The notes beneath the pieces are model-generated. The model ran no database searches. It had not been told where the DNA came from and saw nothing but the letters and a program-made list of their open reading frames with translations. From Marchantia polymorpha subsp. ruderalis (taxonomy: Eukaryota; Streptophyta; Marchantiopsida; Marchantiales; Marchantiaceae), in assembly GCA_037833965.1 (NCBI GenBank), contig AP031358.1:16004001-16068000 (forward strand): 64,000 nt of DNA, written 5' to 3'. Below, piece by piece: positions 33,114 through 45,099 of this stretch. How positions within the stretch are numbered: the first letter of the stretch is position 1; the number at the start of each line of letters is the position of its first letter. The position numbers were made by a program, and so were the translations under genes.

Positions 33114-34789
33114 GTACGCCTCCGACGTGGCGCGGACAGGCGGGTGCGCTGGCATAATTCGCGCCGGCGGGATATGCGCCGTCGGCGATATGTGGGGCAG
33201 AACGGACAAAACAAGTGGTACGAATACGCGCCGGCGTAATTCGCGCCGACTTGATGTGCGCCTCCAGCGAGGCGCCGACGGAGAAGGAATACGCCAGCGG
33301 CGATACGCCTCCGGCGATGGGCAGGTTGGGAAAAGACAACATAGTCGAAGCATACGCTCCACTGCGGCGAACTCGAGTCCGGAAGACGATGGCGGCGGGA
33401 GAATTCAACGTTCACGCATGCGAATGCGCGTAGTGCGGAGTCGTGAATTTGAGCATGCGAGGGAGAACCGTTAGGCCGTATAGCCGGCTGCGTAATCAAG
33501 TTTGATTGTACCCAGTGAGAACGTTGGGCGATCTTGAATTCGGAGAAGAAAAGTCTGCTCTCCAGTCTCATTCTCTCATTCTTGATTGTGAGTTTTCCAG
33601 CTTCAGAGATTAAGCGCAAGGGCGGAGAGACCTGCAGTGAGAAGAGAGAGTGCGGAGACGAGTTGCGCGAGGATCTTGACGGACCTTGCAGAGAGTTTGC
33701 GAGCAGCGAAATTGAGCGCGCAAGAGAAGAGAGAGCGATTTCAGTCAGTGTCTGAACGACCGACGCGCAGCGGCGATTGTGAGAGATCGAGCGGAAGGGA
33801 GAACGTCTGTGTGTGTGCAGGAAAAGCAAGAAAGATGTCGAAGGTCCCCCAGCTGCGAGTGTCTCCACTTAGAGTGCCGCAGATCGGTCTGCGCGCATTC
33901 CAAGATGTGTTGACAAGGTTGAAGCTTGATTTCCTCCTGTGGGGATGGAATTGGACGTGTCCGGAGATGGTGCGCGAGTATTTGCAGGAGAAACACAAGC
34001 CCTCGCGCGGATTCCGCCCACATCCCGAGAGGTGGGACATTAGTGACTGGGCGCAGGTGTTAGGAAGGTGTGCAGGCGAGGAAGGGTATCTCCTCTTCGA
34101 GGCCGAGAGCGTGAAGGTGTCCAAGGAGGAAGAAGTCTCCTACAATGATCTTTTCAAAGTTGCCAGGCATCCCAAGAACGGTTTCCGGACGCGGGATTAC
34201 AAAGATTGATTGCGGAGAAATGTCGCGACTGCATTGCTTCAGATATTGCAGCCGACCAAGACCGCCTACATGCATGGTTGGCAAGTGGGATTTGTGGAGC
34301 TAGTGTTGTCAGGAGCTCCGGTTCATTGGGCACGGCTCTTGTGGAAGGTGACGCGCCAACATGCGCAAGAAGAGAGAGGAGGGACCCTCAATCATCTTTC
34401 GCCTTACCTGATCGTGTTTTATCGAGCGATGGGATGTTTGACAGCTTCAGAGCGGACACGGTTTCCGCTGCTGACCCGGAGTTATCCGGGTAGATACTTG
34501 CGGGAGGCCGAAGTGGACACAGATCCGGACGAAGCACCTGCCAGTCCAACTCCAGCTCCAGCTCCGGCTCCAACAAGAGCAACAGAAGAGCGTCGAAGTG
34601 AGCGCGCACTGCGGAAACGGAAATGGGATGAGAGACCTGAAGATAGGCAGCCGGAAGCTCCCGCTGCGCCGACCCGGAGTCGGCCAACCCACGAGCTTCA
34701 CAGCCGGCCGTAACAGAGGGCACGCAAAATGGTGTTGCCAACTAGTAGTGAGGAGACCGGGCATACTCCAGTCCGTCGGAGTATCCTGC
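33114..34789 (+). mobile_element. LTR B', segment 2
   Basis: It resumes after A1 with the right-hand GTACG and follows the B-type LTR through its leader and the first half of the reading frame. It is cut at 34789 by A2; CCTGC (34785-34789) is the left target duplication. Confidence 0.85.
33835..34784 (+). pseudogene. Family B LTR frame of B', broken
   Basis: It starts at ATG 33835 with the usual SKVPQLRVSPLRVPQ. A TGA at 34207-34209 replaces the CGA of RDYKDR, a C-to-T change at a CpG. The frame continues to a TAA in the SRPKQ motif at 34711-34713, and LTR A2 interrupts it at 34790. Remaining sequence at 39948-40149 continues the linker until element G. It is clearly non-functional and more diverged than other B copies, as expected for the older host of the nest. 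Confidence 0.8.
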
Positions 34790-37700
34790 TGTAATAACCC
34801 ACTAAAGGCTAAAACTGCAATATAGTGGTAGAAAGGTCGAACCCACAGGGACAGAGGAACACACAGGGACAGAGGAACACACAGGGTACAAAGTGTCACG
34901 TTTTAACAGACTATTGAGGAGTTTGAATTCTCAGGCGACTGTCACTCCCAGAAATACTGCAAGTGTCCACTCGGAGCGCACTCGGAGGTCGCACAGTGCA
35001 GCGTAACACACACACACACACACACACACCTGAAACTACAGAAACACAACCCAGAGATCCGTTAGGACCTCTACTTCAAGATTTCAGGGGGAAAGTCTCT
35101 CACGAGCACACTCGGCAAAGCTGCGGGCAGTGACTTCCAACTCCGGCTTTTACAACGCTTCCACTAGATTGCTGCTAGTGTAGGAAACCCGGTTTGGACT
35201 ACCTACTTCGGATCGAAGTCACTCAGACGCGGTGAACAACACTCTCAACTCACAAAACGCGCAGAGAACACAGGTCCACACTGAAGGACTCACTGTGAAA
35301 CATTCCAGTAACACAACAACAGTCTATTGAAGAGTTTGAATTCTCAGGCACTTGTCATTCCCAGAAATACTACAGGGGTTACCCTCAAGGCACCTGCTGC
35401 AGCGTAACCTGAATTTACAACCAAGGCTTACACGAAGTAGCAAAACTTCACTTTGGCATTCAGGGGAAAAATCCCAAGGAGTACAATCCGAAAGAAACAC
35501 TCGAAGGTGTAGGGGCGAAACTGTTCAAGTATCTAACTAGTCACTGGCTCTGAGCATCGGCAGTCACCCGCAGGTGCAGATCCGAACTACTCAAGTCTCT
35601 AACCAATGTACTAGCTCTGAACATTCGGCCGAAGACCTTCAGCTACAAAATGCGGAACGCTAAGTTGTAACTCCTCGTGCGTGGTGACAGAACTCAAGGA
35701 CACAAACACGCAAAGGAAATGGGTTCCTGATCTATACTTCTGATGGGAAAGAACCCCAAGCAAAACGCCTGGAACTATTTTATACCTTCTAAGTCCTACC
35801 TAGCACTACACTGCACTACGCTACACGCCTGCACGGAACCACGCTACACTACACTCCGCGGAACCTGTACTACGTCTCCTGCGCGGCCGACTGCCGCGCA
35901 CTATCTCCCTACCCTGCCAATCTTCTGCTCTACTGCGCAGTCCCAAACGCTGCAACGCCGCGGACACCTCCACTTCGAGGGCGGACATGGTATCCTGTGC
36001 CTTCGACAGAAAGGCGTCGAGCTTCTTTGCTACCTTCCGCCGACTCCTACTGTCGCCTGACAACAACCCGGCTGCGCGCAATTCAAACTCACGCAGTGTG
36101 AGTTTCTCCTGCGCCTTCACTTCCCAGTGGGCGTAGCCCTTGAGACAGTGGGCGACACGCCTCGCCGTCTCCACCTTCGTGCGATCCGCCTCCTTCCTGC
36201 GATCCTCTTCAATTATCACTAATTGCGATTCGGCTTCAGCACGTTGCGCTCTCAATTCGCCACACTCTGACTGTAACCTGCGGATTAACTCTTCATCCGC
36301 CTGCCGTGCGAGCTGACATTGTTCCAACAACCGCATCTGTCGCACGAGCTCCTCTGACAAAATCCGATTCTGGGCCTGCTCAGAATTGAGTGCTTCCTTG
36401 ACCTTCACCTGCTCCTTGGTGAGCTCGTCCAGTTTCTCATCCTTCATCTTCTCGGAGTGCTTGTAGAATTTCTGATTAAGCTTATACTGACCCCACAAGC
36501 ATGCATGCTTCTCCTTCAATTCCCTCAACTCCTGGTCCATTCTAGCTAATAGCTTGCTGGTGTGGACTTTAGTGCGAGTCCGCCTGCGCACTAACTCGAT
36601 GTAAGATCCCGGCTGGAGTGGGTCGGCGTATTTATCGACCTTGCGATCCAAGTACCTCAGCAACGGAATCACCTGCTCAGAGAGCGCCGCCGCCGGCGCT
36701 CCAACAATCTCCTCCTCCTCCTCCTCGGTGTCTTCTGCTCCTGACATTTCTTCCGTGGAGCCTCCGTCGTCATCATCCGAGTGGAGAATTTCAGTCGCCA
36801 TTGATTGCGTCGGCGACTGCCCCGAGTGGGGCTGCACGTCGTCGACGTGTGCTGCCTGCGAAGGCACGGCTGCAGCCTCGCTGCTCGTCGCCAAAATGTC
36901 TAAGGCGGAAGGCGAATGTACCCGTGCGGCATCCCCGTCTCTCGCTTGTTGGTTGTCTACCGCGTCCTCTCTGCCGCCGTCGCCCGCCGCCGAAGGCGAT
37001 CGAGCGGAGGGTGGCTGCGCGGGGTTTGATTGCGCATCGCGCATCGAAATTTCATCCCGCGGACAGTCACTCCGCTCCTCCGTCTGTTGCTGCTCCCTTG
37101 ATCGGTCCGTGGGGGCTGTGCCCGGCCCGTGCGCAGGCGCAATTGCCGGCGCCTTGTCCGCCGCAGGCGTAGCGCCGCGGACATCCATCGCCGAAGGCGA
37201 CATGGCCGGGGGCCGCTCGCCCGATGTCCCCTGGCCTATAGGCCCTACCGCCGAAGGCGCATCTATCGGCGGACTTCCCGCCGATGGTGCGGCCTCCGCA
37301 CGCTCCCTGCTCGTATCTCCTCGGCTCGAAGGCCCTGGCGCCGAAGGCGCAAATTGCGGCGCGTGGTGCGCCGGAGGGTCTGGCCCCGAGGGCCGGTGTC
37401 TCGTAGGCGGTTCTTCCGCCGGCTCCTTCCCCTTCCTACGTTGGAACGGGGGTGATTCTTGCCTGTGCACAGGCGGCACGTGTGGAGGTGTCCTGTGCAC
37501 AGGCGGACTGCTCCTTCCCACGCGTAAGCGTAGATCCACGTCCACTTGTGATCGCCTATCCGCGGAGGCTCGTCTGTGCGCAAACGGAACATCTGTCCGC
37601 ATCGCACGTGGTAACTCCGGAGGCCCTTGGCCCGTAGGCGGCCTCTCTCCCATTGAGGTTGCAGCGTGGCCCGTTGCTCCTGCGGTCGTCCGCGCTTCCT

Positions 37701-39942
37701 CATGCCTCTCTGGCGACGCACTTCCTATCTCCGTCGCAATTGTCGCCGTGTCCGCACTGTCGGCTGGTAACACCAGTCTGCGTGCCTTCTGCTTCGGCCG
37801 GCTGTATGGCTCGCACAGCGGCCGCGGTCGAATGGGAGCAGAGGGTTCTTGATGCTGCTCCTCTTCAGACTCTTCCCTCCATCGCCGCTTCCGCGGCACT
37901 CGTGCTGCAGGAGTGTGTCTCCCTTCGTCCCTCCGCCTTGATGGGGTAGAAGTCGGTGACTCCTCTGCATCAGTGTCGACCTCATTCTCCCGCACATACT
38001 TCCCGGGATGGTCGATGGACAATGGCGGAAAATGTTCCAGCTCCGCCGCTGTCAAACAATTCCGCTAATGATAAAAATTGATGAGGAAAGGAGAAAGATG
38101 GTTTAGAGTTCCCCCCTTCTCCTCAAACGCATGCTGTCGCATCACCCTGTGCAGGATGCTCGCCCAGTGAATTGGAGTTCCCTCGATGACGCACTCCACA
38201 AAAGAGACTTACCACAATGTGATGTAGCAGGCGCGGTGCGGCTGCAGTAATTGCATCAGCGCCGCGGACAAAGTCCGGCGAAATCGATCCTTGTAATCAC
38301 GGGTCCTGTACCCATTCTTGGTAGACCTCCCGTTCTTGAACAGCTCCACAAATTGCGCCTCTTCTTGCTTGGTCACCTTGATGCTCTCACTGTCGAAAAG
38401 GAGATGCCCTGGCATGCCAGCACATCTTCCCAACGCCTGCGCCCAATCTTGGACTGTCCACCGATCAACATGCGGACGCAATCCGCGCGAGGGTGGTCCC
38501 TGTGGTTCTAGCCACTCGCGCACCATATTCGCACAGATGTAGTTCCATCCCCATAGCAAGAAATCGAGCTTTCTTGCTATTAAGCGCTCGACGTCGAGAA
38601 TGTTCAGCAGCCAGCAGATGGATGCGCGCAGCGCGCACAAGAGATTGGAATCGCGAATTCAAGAATGGGACGTTCTCCGCCGCCCGGTCGAAGGTCATGG
38701 TCGGCTCCTGCTCGTGAAGAACGTCTCACTTGATGGCCGCGCCGGCTGTACGCTAGAACGGTCTTCGCTCTCACGCGCGGCTTCACGCTCCGCCGTCGTC
38801 GATTAAACTCTCACGCTCGAATTGGCGGATTTGAACTCCGCGAGCGTATTACCCCGCGGACATGGGGGCGTAGCGCCGAAGGCGAGTTTTCCGCCTTGCG
38901 CGGTACACTTGTTCGTACCGCCCCTCGGCCAATCCCCCTCTGCCTTGACGCGTGTGTCCGCATGTCGGACAAAAATTCAACTCCTGCCTGTGCGCAGGCA
39001 GGAGCCTCGGCGGATTCTCCGCCGGCACGGAACTTCATCCTCCTGTGCATAGGCGTTCGCCTGCGCGCAGGCGAATTCCGTGCGCTGCGTCGCGCTGGCG
39101 CGGAAGGCGTTGACCGTGGTCAGCCGTCTCCGTCCAGTCTGTCCGTTCCTTGTCTCTTCGTCGGCGCTTCCGCCGCCGCAACTCCGTCCGTCCAAGAGCG
39201 CATCCACCCGTCCCGTCCGCATAGTCCGTACCGATTTGATTACTCTGGTGGCTCTTCCGCCGTACGCGGCGCTGCGCTGGCGCGGAAGGCGCCGTACACT
39301 TTCTACCTCACAAGGCGCATTTCTAGGGCCCAAGGCGGATTTCCCGCCGACGCCGAAGCGCCTGTGCACAGGCGAGCGCCTGTGCGTAGGCGGACTTCGC
39401 GCCTCGCCTAACCCTACTTCGCCTATGCACAGGCGAACGCCTTCGTCCGCGCATAGGACAAAACTTGATTCCCCCTTCCGCGTAGGCGGAATTCGCGCCG
39501 GTGGCGAACTCTTTCCGCCGCAGGCGACCGCCTCCGTTTCTTCCAATAGTGATAACTCCCTAAGTCCTCATCCGTTCCAAGCGTTCTTGGGCTCGTTGGA
39601 ATCAATGCGTCGAGCTCTTTCCAACGGGACCCTAACTTGGTCAAGGCGCCCGAGGGTTGACCTAATTATGGAGGATTTCCCTACCGCCGCGGACGCAACC
39701 TCCGAAGGCGGGTTTTGCGCCTTGCGTCGTAGGGGTCCTAACTGCAGAGCTCGCAGGGAGGGTGGTGCCTGTCCTTACTGCTGCACCCCAAATCCCAGAT
39801 TCTACAAGATCCCTCGAGAATCCCCGCGATCTTCCGGATTCACTCCGTTTTGATGTACCGAAGGCTATTTACAATGCTGCCAGGGTACAGTTTTCCAAAA
39901 ATGTTTTAATTTCCTCAAAATTGCCAAAAGTGGGGTACCACA
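34790..39942 (-). mobile_element. Solo LTR A2 (minus), inserted in B'
   Basis: On the minus strand it starts TGTGGTACCCCAC and ends GTGGGTTATTACA. It is flanked by CCTGC (34785-34789 and 39943-39947). Its length is 5153 bp; compared with A3 and A4 it lacks about 220 bp near 38585-38600. An 18-bp direct duplication of ACAGAGGAACACACAGGG occurs near 34850. Confidence 0.88.
35821..38640 (-). pseudogene. Family A LTR frame of A2, degenerate
   Basis: The C-terminal 744 codons (38055-35821) are open and match A1. Upstream there are in-frame stops at 38065-38067 (TAG replacing CAG) and 38209-38211 (TAA replacing CAG). A deletion of about 220 bp near 38585 removes the usual start codon and the beginning of the N-terminal domain. 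Its linker has only two PVHR units. It is the most decayed A copy. Confidence 0.8.
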
Positions 39943-40149
39943 CCTGCCCACGCAGGAGGAGATAATCGCGCAGATTTTGGGAAGGTCGGTGAACCCCTCT
40001 GCGCAGAAGGCACCGATGCCTCCAGAAGAAGACAGGCGAACTGACAGTCGGCCGACTGCGAGTCGGGCGACTGAAGGACGGCCAACTGCAGGTCGGCAGG
40101 AGCAGCAAGTTGAACCGGATAGCAGGCCGGAAGCAGAAGGGAGTTTGGC
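39943..40149 (+). mobile_element. LTR B', segment 3
   Basis: It begins with the right-hand CCTGC of A2 and continues the B' linker-coding sequence. Element G interrupts it after GTTTGGC at 40149. The rest of B' lies beyond the window. Confidence 0.8.
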
Positions 40150-41503
40150 TGTGGTAACACACTTTTTGTTTTTTTTGCAGAATTTAAACAATTTTAGAAA
40201 ACTAGTACCAAAGTAGTGTTTGTAGCTAGAGAAGGGTACGCTAAATAGAGTGGATTGATGAGATCGTCACGAGGGCACAAAGAATCACGTAGTCGGATGT
40301 ACCAATGCCAACGTCTTCGGCGCCTTCGGCAAAAGCTCCTTTTTGAGGTGTCTCTATTCACGCGCCTCTAGCGTATAAGGAAGCTACGCTTCCGGCGCAG
40401 ACACCTCAGGAGGAGGTTTTACTAAAGACGTCCGGAGAAGGGCCCGGACCTCTAAAGGCATCCGACCATGAGTGCGCCTTCGGCGAAGCGCCGCTAGCGC
40501 GGAAAGGGAAAACCTTCATAACAATCGGGATACACGGTAGATCCAGTTGGATGAAGTTGCATTAGAAAGAGCTCGGGATGCTCGTTCTAACGAGTCCAAG
40601 AGCGTCGGAGATGGATCAGGAATGGAGAAGTTATGAGCGTCGGAAAACTCGTAGCCGGACATGCGCCGTTCGCGCTAGGGTTCACAGCCGGAAAGGATTC
40701 CCGTACGCCCTCGGCGATGCGCCTTCGGTGGAATCACGCGCTCATAGGAGGAAACCCACTCAGAGTCGGAAGCGCCTTTGGCGGCTGTTCATGGAAGGAA
40801 AGCGCCGGTCGGATGTACGCCTCCGACGTGGCGCTGACGGCCGGATGCGCTGGCATGAGTTGCGCTGGCGGATATGCGCCGGCAGCAACGGACGAGGCAT
40901 AAAGGACAAAATAGGCGGTACGACTGCGCGCCGGCATAATTCGATCCGACTGGATGTGCGCCTCCAGCAAGGCGCCGACGGATAATGAACGCACCAGCGG
41001 CGACACGCCTCCGGAGAAGGGCGGGTTAGGAAAAGACAACAGGGTCGACGTATACCCTGCAGCGGACTCGAGTCCGGAAGGTGGCGGCGGCGGGAGAATT
41101 CAACGTTTAAGCATGCGAATGCGCGCAATGCGGAGACGTGAATTCGCGCATGCAAAGGGCGAACCGTTAAGCCGTATAGCCGGCTGCGTACGTTGCAACC
41201 AGTAAGAACGTTGGACGTTCTTGAAATCGGAGAAGAAAAGACTGCGCTCCAGTCTCATTCTCTCATTCTTGACTTTGCAATTTCCAGTTCCAAGATTACG
41301 CGCAAGGGCGGAGCGACCTGCAGTGAGAGTAGAGAGTGCGGAGACGAGTTGCACAAGGATCTTGGCGGACCTTGAAAGAATTGGGAATAGCGATCTTGAA
41401 CGAGCGCAGAGAGAGTGAGCAGTCAGTGCTTGAGTGGCCGACGCGCAGTGGCGATTGTGAGAGAGCGAGCGAAAGGGAGAACGTTTGTGTGTGCAGGCAA
41501 CGC

Positions 41504-44059
41504 AATGTCGAAGGTTCCCCAGCTGCGAGTGTCTCCACTCAGGGTGCCGCAATCGGTCTACGCGCATTTCAAGATGTGCTGACGAGGCTGAAGCTCGATT
41601 TTCTCCTCTGGGGGTGGAATTGGACATGTCCGGAGATGGTGCGCGAGTATCTGCAAGAGAGACACAAGCCTTCTCGCGGATTTCGCCCACACCCAGAGAG
41701 ATGGGACATTTGCAATTGGGCGCAGGTGTTGGGCAGGTGTGCCGGCGAGGAAGGGGATCTCCTCTTCGAGGCCGACAGCGTGAAAGTGTCCCAGGAGGAA
41801 GAAGTCTCTTACAATGAGCTCTTCAAGGTGGCTAGACATCCCAAGAACGGTTTCCGGACACGGGATTACAAGGATCGATTGCGGAGAAATGTCGCGACGG
41901 CATTGCTGCAGATATTGCAGCCGACCAAGACCGCTTACATGCATGGTTGGCAGGTAGAGTTCGTGGAGCTAGTGTTGTCAGGAGCTCCGGTGCATTGGGC
42001 ACGGCTCCTGTGGAAGGTGACGCGCCAACATGCGCAAGAAGAAAGGGGAGGAACGCTCAATCATCTATCGCCTTACTTAATCGTGTTTTACCGGGCGATG
42101 GGATGTTTGACGAATGCTGAGAAAACTCGGTTTCCGCAGCTGACCCGGACTTATCCAGGTAGATATTCGAGGGAGGCCGAAGTAGACACGGATCCGGACG
42201 AGGAACCTGCCAGTACGCCTCCGGCTCCGGCTCCAGCAAGAGCAGCAGAAGAACGTCGAAGTGAGCGCATTCCGCGAAAGCGGAAGTGGGATGAGAGACC
42301 TGAGGACGGGCAGCCGGAAGTACCAGCTGCGCCGACTCGTGGTCGGCCCACCCCCGAGCCTCACAGTCGACCAAAACAGAGGGCACGCAAAATGCCAACT
42401 GTTACTGAAGAGACCAGGCGAACTCCGACCCGGCGGAATCTCACACAGGAAGAGATAATCGCTCAGATTCTAGGGAAGACGGCAGAAACCTCTGCATAGA
42501 AGGCACCACGGCCTTCGGGAGGAGATGGACGGACTGACGGCCGGCCGACTGCGAGTCGGATGACTGAAGGTCGACAAGCGGAAGGAAGGCCAACTGAACG
42601 GCGCGTTGAACCGGACAGCAGGCCGGAAGCAGAAGAGAGTTTGGCTGACGAGCCAACAATCCTCAGAGGGTCGTCTTCGGCGGAAGGCACTTCTGGAAGG
42701 ACGCCACCAGCAAGCAGGCCAAGTGGAGTCAAGACGCGCAGGGTGTATCCGACTCCCAGTCGGACAACTGCTGGTCGGCCGACTGCGAGTCGGACAACAG
42801 AGAGTCAGCCGGATTCGCCGACTGCGAGACGGATGGGGCCAACGACGAGTGTGCGGACGCCTTCGGCGGACGCACCTTCAGCAAGGACACCTTCCGCGCA
42901 GATTGCGCCGGAAGGACAGGCAGCAGAAGCGGGCGGATCAAGAGTGACAAAAGTCACTGCGGCGTCGACCCCTTCACAAACCGAAGATCAAGCCGGAACA
43001 GGGGCTCAAGCAGTGGGATCTCCCACTGCCTTGGATATTTTAGCAGGCAGTGGAGCAGCAGTCGCAGCGGAAGCTGCTGCGCGCCACAGTTCCAGGGAGT
43101 CGCCAAGGGATTCGGTGGCGACTGAGATCCTCGAGACTGAGGATGAGACGAGCTCGGAAGAGCAAGAAGAGGATTCGGTGCAGAAAACGCCAACAGGGGT
43201 GCTGTGCGAACAGATAGTTCCACTCCTGCGATATCTGGATCGCAAGACATCCAAATACGCAAGTGCCTTAAAACCGCAGTCTTATGTGGAGACAATCAGG
43301 CGAAGGACGAGGAGCAAGGTGGCAAGGTGGGCCTCTAGGTGCGGAGTATATGTGGATAGGAACACCGCCCTCCGACAACACCTGGCGGTCACCCAGAAGC
43401 TATACCAAGCCTTGCAGCAGCAGAAGGAGGATGCGGCGACGAAGAGTCAGGCGGATGCCGAACTAATACGGGCAAAGATCGAGTCGGAATTGCAGGAGGA
43501 GCGGAGACAGAACAAAGTCCTAGCAGCCGAGCTTGCGCGCCAGACGCGCGCCTTAGAAGAAAGTCAAAGAGCCCGCAAGGAGGATGAGGAGTTGTTGCGC
43601 AACTTGCAAACCGAGTGCTCGGATTTGAGGGCACAACGTGCGGAATTAGAAATGCAGCTGGCAGAGGTGGAGAGCAGCTGCAGGGCACGAGGAGAGTTGG
43701 CGGCACGGGTGACTCGTTGTCTAAACGGATACACCCATTGGGAGGTGGCAGCTCAAGAGAGGGTTACACTCCGGGAGTTCGAGCTTCGGGCGGCGGCCTT
43801 GACGGAAGGTGACAGTCGGAGTCGGCGGCGAGTGGCGAGAAAATTAGAAACTTTCTTGTCGGGTGCGCGCGACACTATGGCGCACTTGCAGTCGGAAGTC
43901 ACTGCAGCGCTCCGACGCCTGGGGTTACGCAGCCGGTCGGAAGACTGGCAAGGTAGAGACAGTAAGCGGAGCAGTCCGGCGCGCAGGAGGCGCAGCACCG
44001 GATCTGCTGAGTGCAGTAGAGTAGTTTGGTTTCGCGCAGATGCTGCGAGTGGTAGATAG
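41504..44059 (+). pseudogene. Family B frame in G 5' LTR: one frameshift, one stop
   Basis: The start is at 41504. The 3' LTR has CCGCAGATCGG where this copy has CCGCAATCGG (about 41548-41553), a one-base deletion that breaks the frame after about 16 codons. A TAG at 42497-42499 replaces CAG in the ETSAQKAP motif. The rest is open to 44059 and matches B1 closely. The 3' LTR copy lacks the deletion, so this copy decayed after integration. Confidence 0.85.
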
Positions 44060-44092
44060 GATAGCGTAGTGCTAGTTAGGATCTTTTGAGAG

Positions 44093-44099
44093 TATAAAG
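44093..44099 (+). promoter_or_regulatory. TATA box of G 5' LTR
   Basis: TATAAAG lies 34 bp after the stop of the U3 frame. It is followed by CAAGGCGTTTTGCCTTG, the same hairpin as in A and C LTRs but with a compensated base pair. It is the likely promoter for the genomic RNA of G. Confidence 0.6.
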
Positions 44100-45038
44100 T
44101 AGATCAAGGCGTTTTGCCTTGGGACTCTTCCAGGTTCGGAAGTGCAGATCAGGAACTCACTTTCTTGACGTGTTTGTGCATTTTTGTCCTGGCACCACGT
44201 AGAGAAGCTGCAGCATAGCGAAGTTACCGTATGTTGTAGTTGAAGGCCTTCGGCTGAATGTTCAGAGCTCGCACCCGGTTAGAGACTTGAGTAGTGCGGA
44301 TCTGCACCTGCGGGTGATTTCTGATGCTCAGAGCCGGCTGCGAGTTAGAGACTTGAACAGTTCCCCCTTACTCCTTCGAGTGACATATCCTGATTGTACT
44401 CCTACGGGAAGTTTCCCCTGAATGCCAATGTGAAGTTTCATTACTTCGTGTAAACCTTGGTTTGTAATTCAGGTTGTGTGTGTGTTACTGGGTCGTGTTT
44501 TCAGTAAGTTCTCAGTCGGGTCTGCACTCCCTGCGTTTTGTGTGATAGTCGAGGGTGACGTCCACGGCGTACGTAGAGGCTTCGTTCCGAAGTGAGAAGT
44601 CCAGTCCGGGTACCCCCGCTAGTTCCTGGCGGAAGGGCAGTAAAAGCCGGAGTGGGAGGCACTTCCTGCAGAACCTCTGAGTGAACTTGCGAGACACTTT
44701 CCTCCTGAAATCCGAAGCGGAGGTCCTGACCGACCTCCGAGTTGTGCTTTTTGCCAGTTTCAGGTGTGTGTGTGTGTGTGTTGAGTGACCACGCTGTACC
44801 GTGCATCCTCCGAGCATCCTCCAAGTTGAGTTCCTCCTCCGAGTCGAGCCTCCGAGTCGAGCACTGCAGTATTTCTGGGAGTGACAGTCGCCTAGAATTC
44901 AAACTCTACAAAAGTCTGTTAAACGTGACACTTTTACTCTGTGTGTTGCCTCTGTCCCTGTGGGTTCGATCTTTTTACCACCATACTGCAGTTTTAGCCT
45001 TTGGTGGGTTATTACATAAGGAGCCGACAACTTCTTTT

Positions 45039-45056
45039 TGGCGCCGCTGCCGGGGA
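45039..45056 (+). promoter_or_regulatory. Primer-binding site, tRNA-Asp-like
   Basis: TGGCGCCGCTGCCGGGGA. From memory this matches the tRNA-Asp-type site typical of Athila/Tat gypsy elements, with one difference. It lies 22 bp after the LTR end, further than the usual few bases. Confidence 0.85.
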
Positions 45057-45099
45057 CAGTGCGTCAACACCAGAATACTTGGGCAGCAATGCTCGGTGA

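Larger units (their letters stand above)
40150..45016 (+). mobile_element. 5' LTR of element G (B-type, 4867 bp)
   Basis: It starts TGTGGTAACACAC and ends GTGGGTTATTACA, 22 bp before the primer-binding site. It contains the B reading frame (broken here), a TATA box at 44093, the hairpin, R/U5 blocks and a GT microsatellite. It is the key evidence that the B units elsewhere are LTRs. Confidence 0.92.

Noticed and set aside
36641..37852. Long open frame (403 codons) antisense to the A2 LTR frame, with similar ones at 25144-26019, 49588-50535 and 58518-59405
   Set aside because: It mirrors the A linker on the opposite strand. High GC and palindromic repeats leave the antisense frame open. It has no motif and changes length freely between copies.
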